A stretch of 10,703 nt of DNA from SZUA-217 sp034658975 (GTDB lineage: Bacteria > Actinomycetota > Acidimicrobiia > Spongiisociales > ZC4RG35). This document shows, one piece after another, positions 1 to 6,962 of the stretch (the first letter of the stretch is position 1; every line of letters begins with the position of its first letter). The DNA lies in contig JAYEGJ010000076.1 in the NCBI GenBank assembly GCA_034658975.1, positions 1-10,703 on the forward strand. The letters run 5' to 3'. Under the pieces are notes generated by a model that was not told where the DNA came from, made no database searches, and saw only the letters and a list, made by a program, of their open reading frames with translations. The position numbers were made by a program, and so were the translations under genes.

Positions 1-1
1 G

Positions 2-3001
2 ACCGAGATCATCGAGCGCTACTCCGGTCGGGTCGACAAGCTGCTGGGAGACGCCGTGATGTCCGTATTCGGAGACCCGGTAGCCCATGAAGATGACGCC
101 GAAAGGGCGGTGCGCGCCACGCTCGAGGTCCATGCCGCTGTCGAAGAGCTGAGCCCTGCCTACGAGGAGAAGATCGGTCGTTCGCTCCAGATGCACTCCG
201 GGATCAACACCGGCGTCGTCGTGACCAGCTCTGGCGCTTTCGACACGGCCGACACGGGACCGCTCGGCGACACCATCAACCTGGCAGCGCGGCTCGAAGA
301 CTTGTCGGATACTGGAGAGATTCTGCTCGGTCCCGAGACGGCGTCCCTGGTTGGCAACGTGTTCGATCTAGCGGACTACGGCTCGCATGGCCTCAAGGGC
401 AAGACCGGTCTGATCCCCGTTTTGAGGGTCGCCGGACTCAAGCATGAGCGCACCAGAGCATCCCGCCGGCAGGCGGACTTCGTCGGGCGTCACGAAGAAC
501 TCGGCATCCTGATGGCGGCGGTCGAGAAGGTCCAGGACGGCGACGGAAGCGTCATCGGGCTCCGCGCAGAAGCCGGATCCGGAAAGACCCGCCTTCTTGA
601 TGAGTTCCATTCTCGTGTAGCCGACAAGGTGCAATGGCTGGAAGGACGGGCCTACGCCTACGGAGAGAACATCCCGTACGCCGCACTTGTCGATCTCGTC
701 TCGAACGCGGTCGGCGTCGGCGAGGACGACACCCGGACATCGATAGCGTCGAAACTGCACTCCGAGATCGGAGTGCTCGTCGAAGACGCGGATCGTGTGT
801 TGGATCCGTTCGTTCGTCTCTACGGCCTGCCCGAACGGGCGGGCGCGGCACTCGACAAGGACTCCTTCCAGGACCGTCTTCTGGAGTCGCTGACCACCGT
901 TATCGAAGGCTTGTGCAGACGAGCTCCGACCGTGCTTGCCCTCCAGGATCTCCACTGGGCGGATCCTTCAACCATCGCGATCTTCACAGAACTGCTGAAC
1001 ACGTTGGAGAGCCCGGTGGTGATAGTTGCCAACTATCGCCCGTCGTTCGACGGGGCCCTCCCAAACCTCAGAGAGATCCAACTTGCTCCCCTGTCACCTC
1101 GTCAGTCGGGTGAGATGATCTCGTCGTTGCTCGAGGAGGGTGAGATCCCCAAAGAGCTAGTCGAATTCGTTGTCGATCGGACCGATGGGAACCCCTTCTA
1201 TGTAGAGGAGATCATCAACTCGCTCGTCGAGACCGGAACCCTCTCTCACGAGGGTGGCGAGTGGCGGGTTGAAGCTTCTCTGATCGATGCCGATGTCCCC
1301 ACGTCCGTTCGGGGTGTGATCGCCGCCCGCATCGATCGTCTCGAGGGAGACAGGCGCAGGGTGCTGCGAGAGGCTTCGGTTGTCGGCCGCGACTTCCTGT
1401 ACGAGGTTATTCGGCGTGTTGCCACAACGACAAAAACGCTGGATCCGAGCCTGGCCGATCTGGAGACCGCCGATCTCATCCGGGAACGGACGGATCAGGC
1501 CGATCTGGAGTACTTCTTCAAGCACGCCCTCACCCAAGACGTCGCATATGAGGGACTGCTGAGGACGGAACGAACGGAACTCCATGCACGCGCAGCAGCG
1601 GCGATCGAATCACAATTCGCCGACCGTCTCGAGGAAGTAACCGAGACCCTCGCCTATCACTACACCGAGGGCGCCGTCCTGGACAAGGCAGTTCATTATT
1701 TGAGGGCAGCGGGACGTAAGGCCGTGGACCGCTATGCGCTGATCGAAGCCGAAGCTCACTTCGAGTCCGCATACGAGCTGTTGAGCGCCGCCGAGCAGGG
1801 CGAAGAACTCGACAGAGCAACTGTCGACCTGATTCTCGACTGGGCGATCCTCTTCTATTACCAGGCCCATCTCTTGATCCTCGACGATCTGCTCGATCGG
1901 CATCAGGACGCGGTAGATCGTCTGGGTGACGACACCCGGAGAATGTGGTGGCTCATCTGGAGAGGACACGCCGCCGGATTTCGGCTCGACCAATCGAACA
2001 ACATGCACTTCCTCGACAAAGCTCTCGAGGTCGCCGAAGCGACTGAAGATGAGACCGGGTTTGCCTATGCCAAGACATGGCAGATCTGGGGCCTCTTCAT
2101 CACCGGGGACCTCAAAGGTGCCATCAAAGCGGCCGCCGATATCGAGGAATGGGTCATGGCCAACAGGTATGAAGACCCCTACCCGTACTTCAAGTCTCGC
2201 GTAATCCTCGCATATGCACTCGCTTCCGCGGGCCAAGGCCAGGGAGTGGCGGAGATGTGCCATGAGGTGATTGCCTTCGGACAGAAGGTTGGCAACAACC
2301 GATGTGTTGCTTTCGGCCATCAGGGGCTTTCCTTTCTCGAGACGACACTCGGGAACTACACCTCGGCGATAGAGCTCGCGGAGGAGGCAAGCTCTATCGC
2401 CAAAGATCCGATCTATCGCGACACGGCCCAACTCAATGCCGCTGCGGCGGCCACGCTCGCCGGAAACGGACCGAGAGCGCGTCAGGCTGTTGACGAGTTG
2501 CGTCTCGCGGTCGATACGGGGATTGAGCTTCCGTCACCGATATTCGCGACACTTGCAGAAGCGTCGGCATTGATGAGCGAAGGCGAACTCACTGCCGGCA
2601 TCTCCCAACTCTTCGACGCCCGCAACGAGGCAAAGCAGATGTCGCGCAACTGGGAGTGGCTGTTCGCCGAGTTGTTCATCGGAACGACCTTCGCCCGGAT
2701 CGTTACCGGTGAGGCGTCAAGCAATCTGAGGCATCTGGCGCGAAACCCTCGCTTCATTCCATACATACGGCGCGCCAAAAGGGAGGCTCTGCCTCGACTC
2801 GAGGCGGCACGAAACCTTGCCCTCCACTTCGGGTTCAGCAGCGTCGACTACCTCGCCGGCGTCGAGATGGCGAAGCTGCTCATCCACAATGGAGACAAGG
2901 ACGAGGCGCGACGTCTGCTCGAATCCGCTCTCTCCGTGGCAGGTGAGTTCGGAGAAGGCGAAGGCACCGAGCGGGTCCGCTTCCTTCTGAGTCAAATCTG
3001 A
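2..3001 (+). CDS. Class III nucleotide cyclase / AAA-type ATPase / TPR fusion protein, 5' truncated by window edge
   Basis: The frame is open from the first bases, so the gene begins upstream; 999 residues are visible and roughly 100 N-terminal residues are probably missing. Residues 1-130 are the second part of a class III adenylate/guanylate cyclase domain: KLLGDAVMSVFG (Lys13, metal-binding Asp17) and GDTINLAARLE (transition-state residues Asn93 and Arg97). The first metal-binding Asp would lie upstream. A P-loop ATPase follows, with Walker A AEAGSGKT at about 189-196 and Walker B VLALQD followed by LHWAD at about 311-320. From about 500 to the end the protein is alpha-helical with TPR-like pairs and no membrane segment. 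Such fusions are thought to act as cytoplasmic signal-sensing cyclases, with the ATPase/TPR part as sensor or oligomerisation module. The position that usually holds the adenine-specifying Asp or Thr appears to be Gly86, so the product nucleotide and even activity are uncertain. An internal GTG/ATG at 56-61 lies inside the conserved motif and is not a start. Confidence 0.93.
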   Translation, partial: TEIIERYSGRVDKLLGDAVMSVFGDPVAHEDDAERAVRATLEVHAAVEELSPAYEEKIGRSLQMHSGINTGVVVTSSGAFDTADTGPLGDTINLAARLEDLSDTGEILLGPETASLVGNVFDLADYGSHGLKGKTGLIPVLRVAGLKHERTRASRRQADFVGRHEELGILMAAVEKVQDGDGSVIGLRAEAGSGKTRLLDEFHSRVADKVQWLEGRAYAYGENIPYAALVDLVSNAVGVGEDDTRTSIASKLHSEIGVLVEDADRVLDPFVRLYGLPERAGAALDKDSFQDRLLESLTTVIEGLCRRAPTVLALQDLHWADPSTIAIFTELLNTLESPVVIVANYRPSFDGALPNLREIQLAPLSPRQSGEMISSLLEEGEIPKELVEFVVDRTDGNPFYVEEIINSLVETGTLSHEGGEWRVEASLIDADVPTSVRGVIAARIDRLEGDRRRVLREASVVGRDFLYEVIRRVATTTKTLDPSLADLETADLIRERTDQADLEYFFKHALTQDVAYEGLLRTERTELHARAAAAIESQFADRLEEVTETLAYHYTEGAVLDKAVHYLRAAGRKAVDRYALIEAEAHFESAYELLSAAEQGEELDRATVDLILDWAILFYYQAHLLILDDLLDRHQDAVDRLGDDTRRMWWLIWRGHAAGFRLDQSNNMHFLDKALEVAEATEDETGFAYAKTWQIWGLFITGDLKGAIKAAADIEEWVMANRYEDPYPYFKSRVILAYALASAGQGQGVAEMCHEVIAFGQKVGNNRCVAFGHQGLSFLETTLGNYTSAIELAEEASSIAKDPIYRDTAQLNAAAAATLAGNGPRARQAVDELRLAVDTGIELPSPIFATLAEASALMSEGELTAGISQLFDARNEAKQMSRNWEWLFAELFIGTTFARIVTGEASSNLRHLARNPRFIPYIRRAKREALPRLEAARNLALHFGFSSVDYLAGVEMAKLLIHNGDKDEARRLLESALSVAGEFGEGEGTERVRFLLSQI

Positions 3002-3019
3002 CCGGAAGACTCCAACGCT

Positions 3020-3057
3020 CTCTTATTGAGATTCCCGACAAGCTGTCGGGTTAAGAG
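3020..3057 (+). terminator. Hairpin downstream of the cyclase gene, possible terminator without U-tract
   Basis: A perfect 7-bp stem, CCCGACA (3034-3040) with loop AGC and TGTCGGG (3044-3050), begins 33 bases after the stop codon. It is flanked by an outer 6-bp pair, CTCTTA (3020-3025) with TAAGAG (3052-3057), leaving an 8-base bulge on the left. No T-run follows, so it is not a classical intrinsic terminator; actinobacterial terminators often lack one. It could equally belong to the leader of the alkylsulfatase gene. Confidence 0.45.
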
Positions 3058-3060
3058 CAT

Positions 3061-3103
3061 TCGCGCTTCCGCGATAGGGTCCCGGAGCCAGCCCACGATG
3101 GGC
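3061..3103 (+). other. Two further hairpins in the leader region of the alkylsulfatase gene
   Basis: TCGCG (3061-3065) pairs with CGCGA (3070-3074) around a CTTC loop. GCCCA (3091-3095) pairs with TGGGC (3099-3103) around a CGA loop. With the upstream hairpin this makes three short stems in about 85 bases before the alkylsulfatase start. I cannot match the arrangement to a known riboswitch. Short GC-rich stems also arise by chance in GC-rich DNA, so a regulatory role is only a possibility. Confidence 0.3.
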
Positions 3104-3131
3104 AATCCGACTTCTACTTGGGGTGCGAATC

Positions 3132-5021
3132 ATGAATCCGAAGCCAGCTACCGAATCGACCGCGAGGGCCAATGCGGCCGTCCTTGGCGACCTTCCGTTC
3201 GACGACACGACGGATTTCGACAACGCCCGTCGTGGTCTGATCGCCGAAGCGTCCGGCCAGATCACCAACGACGCCGGACAGGTCGTCTGGGATATTGATC
3301 GCTGGTCTTTCTTGGAGGGCGAGGCACCCGACACGGTGAACCCGAGCCTCTGGCGGCAGGCGCAGCTCAACTCCATCGCCGGTGTTTTCGAAGTCTCCGA
3401 GGGCGTCTATCAGGCACGTGGTTTCGACCTCTCCGTGTGCAGCTACCTCAGGACCGATTCGGGATGGGTCGTCGTCGACCCCCTCATCAGCGTCGAAACC
3501 ATGAAGGCGGCCCACGCCATGGTCACCGAGCATGTGGTCGACCTCCCCGTTGTTGCGGTCATCTATACCCACAGCCACGCCGATCACTTCGGCGGTGTCC
3601 GGGCCATCGTCTCAGAGGACGACCTGGCGACCGGTCGGGTCAAGATCATCGCACCGATCGATTTCCTCGAGGAGGCGGTCAGCGAGAACGTGATGATGGG
3701 CAACGTCATGTCGCGCCGTGCCTCATACATGTACGGCAACCTGATCGGGTGGGATGCTCAGAGGGGTGTTGGGGCCGGGCTCGGCCAGATCACATCATCG
3801 GGCGTCGTCACCCTGATACCGCCCACCGACATCATCTCGGAAACCGGCCAGGAGATGACCATCGACGGTCTCCGGATCGTCTTCCAGCACACGCCAGGAG
3901 CCGAGGCGCCGGCGGAGCTCTGCTTCTACATTCCCGCCAGCAAAGCCCTCTGCATGGCCGAGATCGCCACCCACACCTTGCACAATGTGTACACGCTACG
4001 AGGGGCCAAGATCCGCGACGCTCGGATCTGGTCCACCCACATCGCCGATGCGCTGCACCTGTTCGGCGACGACACCGACGTGGTGTTCTCGTCCCATCAC
4101 TGGCCGACGTGGGGCCACGAAAATGTCGTGACGTTCATGAAAGGTCAGCGCGACCTGTACCGGTATCTCCACGACGAGACCCTCCGGTTGGCCAACCACG
4201 GTTACAACTACACCGAGATTGCCGAACTGATCGAACTGCCGGACAGCATCGCCAAGAACTTCGCCAATCGGGGTTATTACGGGTCTGTCAGCCACAACAC
4301 CAAGGCGACGTACGTGTATTACCTGGGCTGGTTCGACGCCAACCCGGCCAACCTTCACCCGCTTGTCCCCGAAGAGAACGCGAGGAAGATGGTCGAGTAC
4401 ATGGGTGGTGCCGATGCCATCCTCGATCGTGCCAGGGCCGATTTCGAGGCGGGCAATTACCGGTTCGTGGCGTCGGTTCTCAACGAGGTCGTGTTCGCCG
4501 ATCCGGACAACCAGGCTGCCCGGGATCTGCAGGCCGACACCTTCGAGCAGCTCGGCTACCAGGCGGAGAACGGCACATGGCGCGACTTCTATCTGTCAGG
4601 GGCCAAGGAGCTGCGTGAAGGGGTGAAGGTACTTCCCACCGTCCAGACAGCGAGTGGGGACAGCGTGCGGGCGATGTCGGTGCCGATGTTCCTCGACTTC
4701 CTCGCCATTCGGCTCAACGGACCTGCGGCAGCGGGCAAGAAGTACACCTTCAACATCGAATTCACCGATGTGGGAGAGAAGTATTTCCTCGAAGTCGAGA
4801 ACGGTGTCCTCAACTACACCGCGGACATGGCCGCCGACGATGCCACCGCAAGCCTGACGATGACCAGAAGCGGACTGGACAACATCGTTCTTGGTCAAGC
4901 CACGATGGCCGACCTGGTGTCGAGCGGCGGAGCCCAGATCGAAGGCAACGCTGATGCGTTCGCCGATTTCGTCGGCATGCTCGACGACTTCGAGTTCTGG
5001 TTCAATATCGTCACGCCCTAG
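3132..5021 (+). CDS. Metallo-beta-lactamase-fold alkylsulfatase (SdsA1/BDS1-type)
   Basis: The 629-residue protein fits the type III (zinc) alkylsulfatase family, which hydrolyses primary or branched alkyl sulfates such as SDS to alcohol and sulfate. Residues 75-340 are the metallo-beta-lactamase domain with THSHADHFGG (His147, His149, Asp151, His152), GAEAPAEL (Glu258), MAEIATHTLHN (Glu277) and SSHHWPTWG (His322). The spacings 147-258-277-322 equal those I recall for the SdsA1 ligands 169-280-299-344, so the binuclear zinc site looks intact. About 345-490 is the dimerisation domain (VYYLGWFDANPANLHPL), and about 500-629 is the SCP2-like C-terminal domain that contributes to the hydrophobic substrate site. 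There is no signal peptide, which suggests a cytoplasmic enzyme, unlike secreted SdsA1. ATG at 3132 is preferred, with a weak GGGGTG 6 bases upstream; the in-frame GTG at 3123 would add three residues. No sulfate, alcohol-oxidation or regulator gene adjoins it. Confidence 0.95.
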   Translation: MNPKPATESTARANAAVLGDLPFDDTTDFDNARRGLIAEASGQITNDAGQVVWDIDRWSFLEGEAPDTVNPSLWRQAQLNSIAGVFEVSEGVYQARGFDLSVCSYLRTDSGWVVVDPLISVETMKAAHAMVTEHVVDLPVVAVIYTHSHADHFGGVRAIVSEDDLATGRVKIIAPIDFLEEAVSENVMMGNVMSRRASYMYGNLIGWDAQRGVGAGLGQITSSGVVTLIPPTDIISETGQEMTIDGLRIVFQHTPGAEAPAELCFYIPASKALCMAEIATHTLHNVYTLRGAKIRDARIWSTHIADALHLFGDDTDVVFSSHHWPTWGHENVVTFMKGQRDLYRYLHDETLRLANHGYNYTEIAELIELPDSIAKNFANRGYYGSVSHNTKATYVYYLGWFDANPANLHPLVPEENARKMVEYMGGADAILDRARADFEAGNYRFVASVLNEVVFADPDNQAARDLQADTFEQLGYQAENGTWRDFYLSGAKELREGVKVLPTVQTASGDSVRAMSVPMFLDFLAIRLNGPAAAGKKYTFNIEFTDVGEKYFLEVENGVLNYTADMAADDATASLTMTRSGLDNIVLGQATMADLVSSGGAQIEGNADAFADFVGMLDDFEFWFNIVTP

Positions 5022-5047
5022 AAGGGTCGACAGCAGCCTCCTGATTC

Positions 5048-5086
5048 AACCGGTGATGCCGGTTTCACTCAGTCCGTGAGACCGGC
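5048..5086. terminator. Candidate shared terminator between convergent genes
   Basis: Two alternative stems lie at the junction of the convergent alkylsulfatase and membrane-protein genes. One is AACCGG (5048-5053), loop TGATG, CCGGTT (5059-5064), followed by TTT on the plus strand. The other is GCCGGT (5058-5063) plus CTCA (5068-5071) pairing with TGAG plus ACCGGC (5077-5086), which overlaps the last codons of the minus-strand gene. The stems share bases and cannot form together. Neither has a proper U-tract, so termination in either direction is inferred mainly from position. Confidence 0.35.
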
Positions 5087-6249
5087 TTCGCCATCGAATA
5101 GGCCCAGATTCCGTAAAGCAGCGCCACTCCGAGGATCGGGGTGAATACCTGTTTGAGCGTGCTGTTCTCGGTGATGAGCCCGACCGCAAAGCCAACGACC
5201 CCGATGTTGAGACCCCAGTAGACGATCTTGCCTGTCGTTTCTGATGCCGTCGTGGCCAGGACCATCATCCCGAAGATCAGGTTGGTCATCACCATCAGGA
5301 AATTGAGGTGATCCATGGCCAAAGCGGTGGGAAGGAGCTCTTCGAACTCGGCACCGCCTGTGATCTGGCTGATCAGGTAGGCGATCAGAGCGACCACAGC
5401 GAGCAATCCGAGGATCGGTGTCCTCGCGAACCGGTTGATCACCGGACCGCCCCACTGAGACGGAGCAAGTTGCTTCCGGAATCGAACGACCAAGATCACC
5501 GCCCCCACTACTTGAAGCGGAACGGCAAGCGAGTAGAGCGCCTCGATGTCGAGCAGGAACCCGACGACAAACAGGATCCCAGCAACGAACAGAAGGGACA
5601 TCTGGACGACACCACTCTTCGATGCGCTCATGGACGGAACCTCACGGTCCGGCATCAGCCATTCGATCAACGCCAAGCCTGCCAATACGACGTAGCCGGC
5701 GACCATCGCTCCCGGATGGGACTCTCCGAGGCGTTGCGCGTTCTCCGGCGCTACCACATCCACTCCAGCGAGTTGGAGACCAAGCAAAACGCCCAGTACC
5801 GCTCCAAAGACGAGAAAGGCGAGCGAGAGGCCCATGCCGTACTCGGCAACATTCCACTTCTCCCCGCGCTTGGCTCTCATTACCCAGACGAACATCCAAA
5901 CCATGGCGATGAACGCCAAGGTCCCCCCGATGGGGCGCTGGATGCTTTCGGTCGTGTCGAGAAGGTCGCCCGACCAGAACGCCAGCACGTACAGGGACAA
6001 GGCAACTATCGAGAACATCGGAAGCCGGCCGGCATCAGCCTTCCCACCACCTCCGAACATCCAGATGGCACCACCGAACACCGCCAATGTGATCCAGCCG
6101 AGGGTCCCGGCGTGGACGTGGGTCAGCAGTGTGTTTCTCGGCGGATCCCAAACGTCGATCCCATTCAGGATTCCAATAACGACGGTGATCACGAAGATCA
6201 CCAATGCGGCGCGGAACAGGTTCCGCACTCCGGACGGCGCGGCCTCCAT
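5065..6249 (-). CDS. 12-helix membrane protein resembling heme-copper oxidase subunit I, with only four histidines
   Basis: The 394-residue protein is strongly hydrophobic, with about 12 predicted transmembrane helices (near 14-31, 41-65, 78-97, 109-124, 139-160, 180-199, 214-233, 238-255, 278-297, 306-332, 342-360, 369-386). The number and the motif THVHAGTLGW at the start of helix 2 recall heme-copper oxidase / nitric-oxide-reductase catalytic subunits. Its only histidines are His44, His46 (helix 2), His178 (SHPGAM, helix 6) and His314 (MDHLNFLM, helix 10). In true oxidases helix 2 and helix 10 His residues ligate the low-spin heme, helix 10 also binds the active-site heme, and helices 6-7 hold the CuB ligands. 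Here the helix 7 His pair is missing, so an oxygen- or NO-reducing site is unlikely; heme b binding is possible but unproven. ATG at 6247-6249 has a strong ribosome binding site. It lies 86 bp downstream of the HExxH gene and may be co-transcribed. I assign no specific function. Confidence 0.85.
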   Translation of the reverse strand: MEAAPSGVRNLFRAALVIFVITVVIGILNGIDVWDPPRNTLLTHVHAGTLGWITLAVFGGAIWMFGGGGKADAGRLPMFSIVALSLYVLAFWSGDLLDTTESIQRPIGGTLAFIAMVWMFVWVMRAKRGEKWNVAEYGMGLSLAFLVFGAVLGVLLGLQLAGVDVVAPENAQRLGESHPGAMVAGYVVLAGLALIEWLMPDREVPSMSASKSGVVQMSLLFVAGILFVVGFLLDIEALYSLAVPLQVVGAVILVVRFRKQLAPSQWGGPVINRFARTPILGLLAVVALIAYLISQITGGAEFEELLPTALAMDHLNFLMVMTNLIFGMMVLATTASETTGKIVYWGLNIGVVGFAVGLITENSTLKQVFTPILGVALLYGIWAYSMAKPVSRTE

Positions 6250-6254
6250 AACAG

Positions 6255-6264
6255 TCCTCCTCCC
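6255..6264 (-). promoter_or_regulatory. Strong Shine-Dalgarno for the 12-helix membrane protein
   Basis: Read on the minus strand, GGGAGGAGGA ends 5 bases before the ATG at 6249. It is the best ribosome binding site in the window and fixes the start. It also means this gene can be translated from an internal position on a longer transcript from the upstream HExxH gene. Confidence 0.8.
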
Positions 6265-6314
6265 AGGGGATCTAGTTGACAGGGAACCTACGCGAAGCGG
6301 GCTGTTCGATGTCG

Positions 6315-6326
6315 GCCGATATCGGC
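6315..6326. promoter_or_regulatory. Perfect 12-bp palindrome GCCGATATCGGC in the gap between two minus-strand genes
   Basis: This palindrome without a loop lies in the 86-bp gap between the HExxH gene and the 12-helix membrane protein gene. It could be a dimer operator for a second, internal promoter. No convincing -35/-10 pair is seen beside it, and a 12-bp palindrome can occur by chance. Confidence 0.25.
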
Positions 6327-6335
6327 AGAGGGCAA

Positions 6336-6893
6336 CTAACTACCGGCGAGGGCCGCGGCCAGGTCGGCAAGGGTCGAATTGAAGTCATTCTCGTGCCCGC
6401 CGCTGGACACATGTGCCACCTCGTGGGCGACGATCCATGCGGTGGCCGGGCGCTCGATGAAGATCGTCCTACTGGCCGGGTCATACTGCCCCGCAATCTG
6501 ACCATCGAGACGATCGACCATCACCAACTCGACGGGTCGTACACCGAGGCCGGCTACCAGCAAGTCGACGAGGTCTGCGGCGTCCTCGTCGGTCAGGTAG
6601 ACATTGGTGAGCCGAACCATCTCCTCGCCCATTCCCAAGGAGGTCATCGCGTCCTGCACGACGCAATAGTCGAACCCGCAAACCTCCAATCCATTGTCGG
6701 CGATCTGCGGCTGGGCCCGATCGAAAAGGTTGTAGAGGGGGACGATCGCAAGGGCCAGCGCCGTCACCGCTGCCACGACCCATATCACCCAGCGACGACC
6801 GGTCGAATCCTTTGGGTTGACAGGGTCGCCGTGGAACCATTCCTCGATGGCTTGTTCCTCGGAGTCGGCGTCGTGACGCTCGATGTCTGACAC
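6336..6893 (-). CDS. Single-pass membrane protein with an extracytoplasmic HExxH zinc-metallopeptidase-like domain
   Basis: I do not recognise a named family. From the GTG at 6893 the protein has 185 residues: an acidic cytoplasmic N-terminus (1-32), one transmembrane helix (about 35-57, WVIWVVAAVTALALAIVPLY) preceded by GRR, then an outer domain of about 125 residues. That domain has a Cys72-x4-Cys77 pair that could form a disulfide, a beta segment YDPASRTIFIER (137-148), and AHEVAH with HExxH at 157-161. His167 follows at metzincin-like spacing (HExxHxxxxxH), but the usual Gly is Ser164; the GHxxxF run also recalls SprT-type zincins. A protease or processing role is inferred from the motif alone. 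An upstream in-frame ATG at 6980 would add 29 residues but would cross the divergent promoters. The GTG lacks a Shine-Dalgarno; a TAACAT -10 seven bases upstream suggests a leaderless mRNA. The 12-helix protein gene follows on the same strand. Confidence 0.78.
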   Translation of the reverse strand: MSDIERHDADSEEQAIEEWFHGDPVNPKDSTGRRWVIWVVAAVTALALAIVPLYNLFDRAQPQIADNGLEVCGFDYCVVQDAMTSLGMGEEMVRLTNVYLTDEDAADLVDLLVAGLGVRPVELVMVDRLDGQIAGQYDPASRTIFIERPATAWIVAHEVAHVSSGGHENDFNSTLADLAAALAGS

Positions 6894-6900
6894 GGGATAG

Positions 6901-6906
6901 ATGTTA
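6901..6906 (-). promoter_or_regulatory. -10 element of the leftward promoter, leaderless
   Basis: Minus strand TAACAT matches the TANNNT core of a sigma-70-type -10 element. It ends 7 bases before the GTG at 6893, so transcription would begin at or beside the start codon. The -35 position (6924-6929, GTGCGT on the minus strand) is poor, so the promoter may need activation or be weak. Confidence 0.5.
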
Positions 6907-6933
6907 TGGGGAGACCCGCAGTAACGCACCCAC

Positions 6934-6962
6934 TTGACAACTGGTCGGGAATACCCGACCAT
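6934..6962 (+). promoter_or_regulatory. Rightward promoter for the ArsR/MFS operon, leaderless
   Basis: A perfect TTGACA -35 box (6934-6939) is followed after 17 bases by GACCAT (6957-6962), which keeps the key A2 and T6 of a -10 box. The expected start of transcription is at about 6968-6970, on the ATG at 6969. This supports ATG 6969, rather than the upstream ATG 6906, as the regulator's start, and explains why it has no ribosome binding site. Confidence 0.6.
6943..6960. promoter_or_regulatory. Operator-like palindrome GGTCGGG-AATA-CCCGACC
   Basis: Perfect 7-bp inverted arms around a 4-base centre lie between the -35 box and the -10 box of the rightward promoter and overlap the -10. A dimer bound here would block RNA polymerase. 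The neighbouring ArsR-like regulator is the natural candidate, giving autorepression that is released by its ligand. A third related half-site, ACCGACC, is at 6972-6978. Confidence 0.55.

Noticed and set aside
1610..2431. Minus-strand open frame of 273 codons inside the cyclase/ATPase gene
   Set aside because: No recognisable domain or ribosome binding site; it mirrors the helical part of the sense protein.
3034..3050. Relation between the CCCGACA/TGTCGGG hairpin and the GGTCGGG/CCCGACC operator palindrome
   Set aside because: They share the TCGGG core, but the arms are in opposite order and the contexts differ (3' region versus promoter); most likely chance in GC-rich DNA.
3437..4618. Plus-strand open frame of 393 codons inside the alkylsulfatase gene
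   Set aside because: It is an Arg/Pro/His-rich frame shadow, while the overlapping alkylsulfatase frame carries all family motifs.
5308..6279. Long plus-strand open frame (323 codons) antisense to the 12-helix membrane protein
   Set aside because: Its product is extremely polar, rich in Asp, Glu, His, Arg and Gln without folds or motifs, as expected from reading a hydrophobic GC-rich gene backwards.
6276..6890. Plus-strand open frame of 204 codons opposite the HExxH gene
   Set aside because: The minus-strand product has a clean transmembrane helix and a zinc-binding motif, while this frame shows neither and no promoter precedes it.
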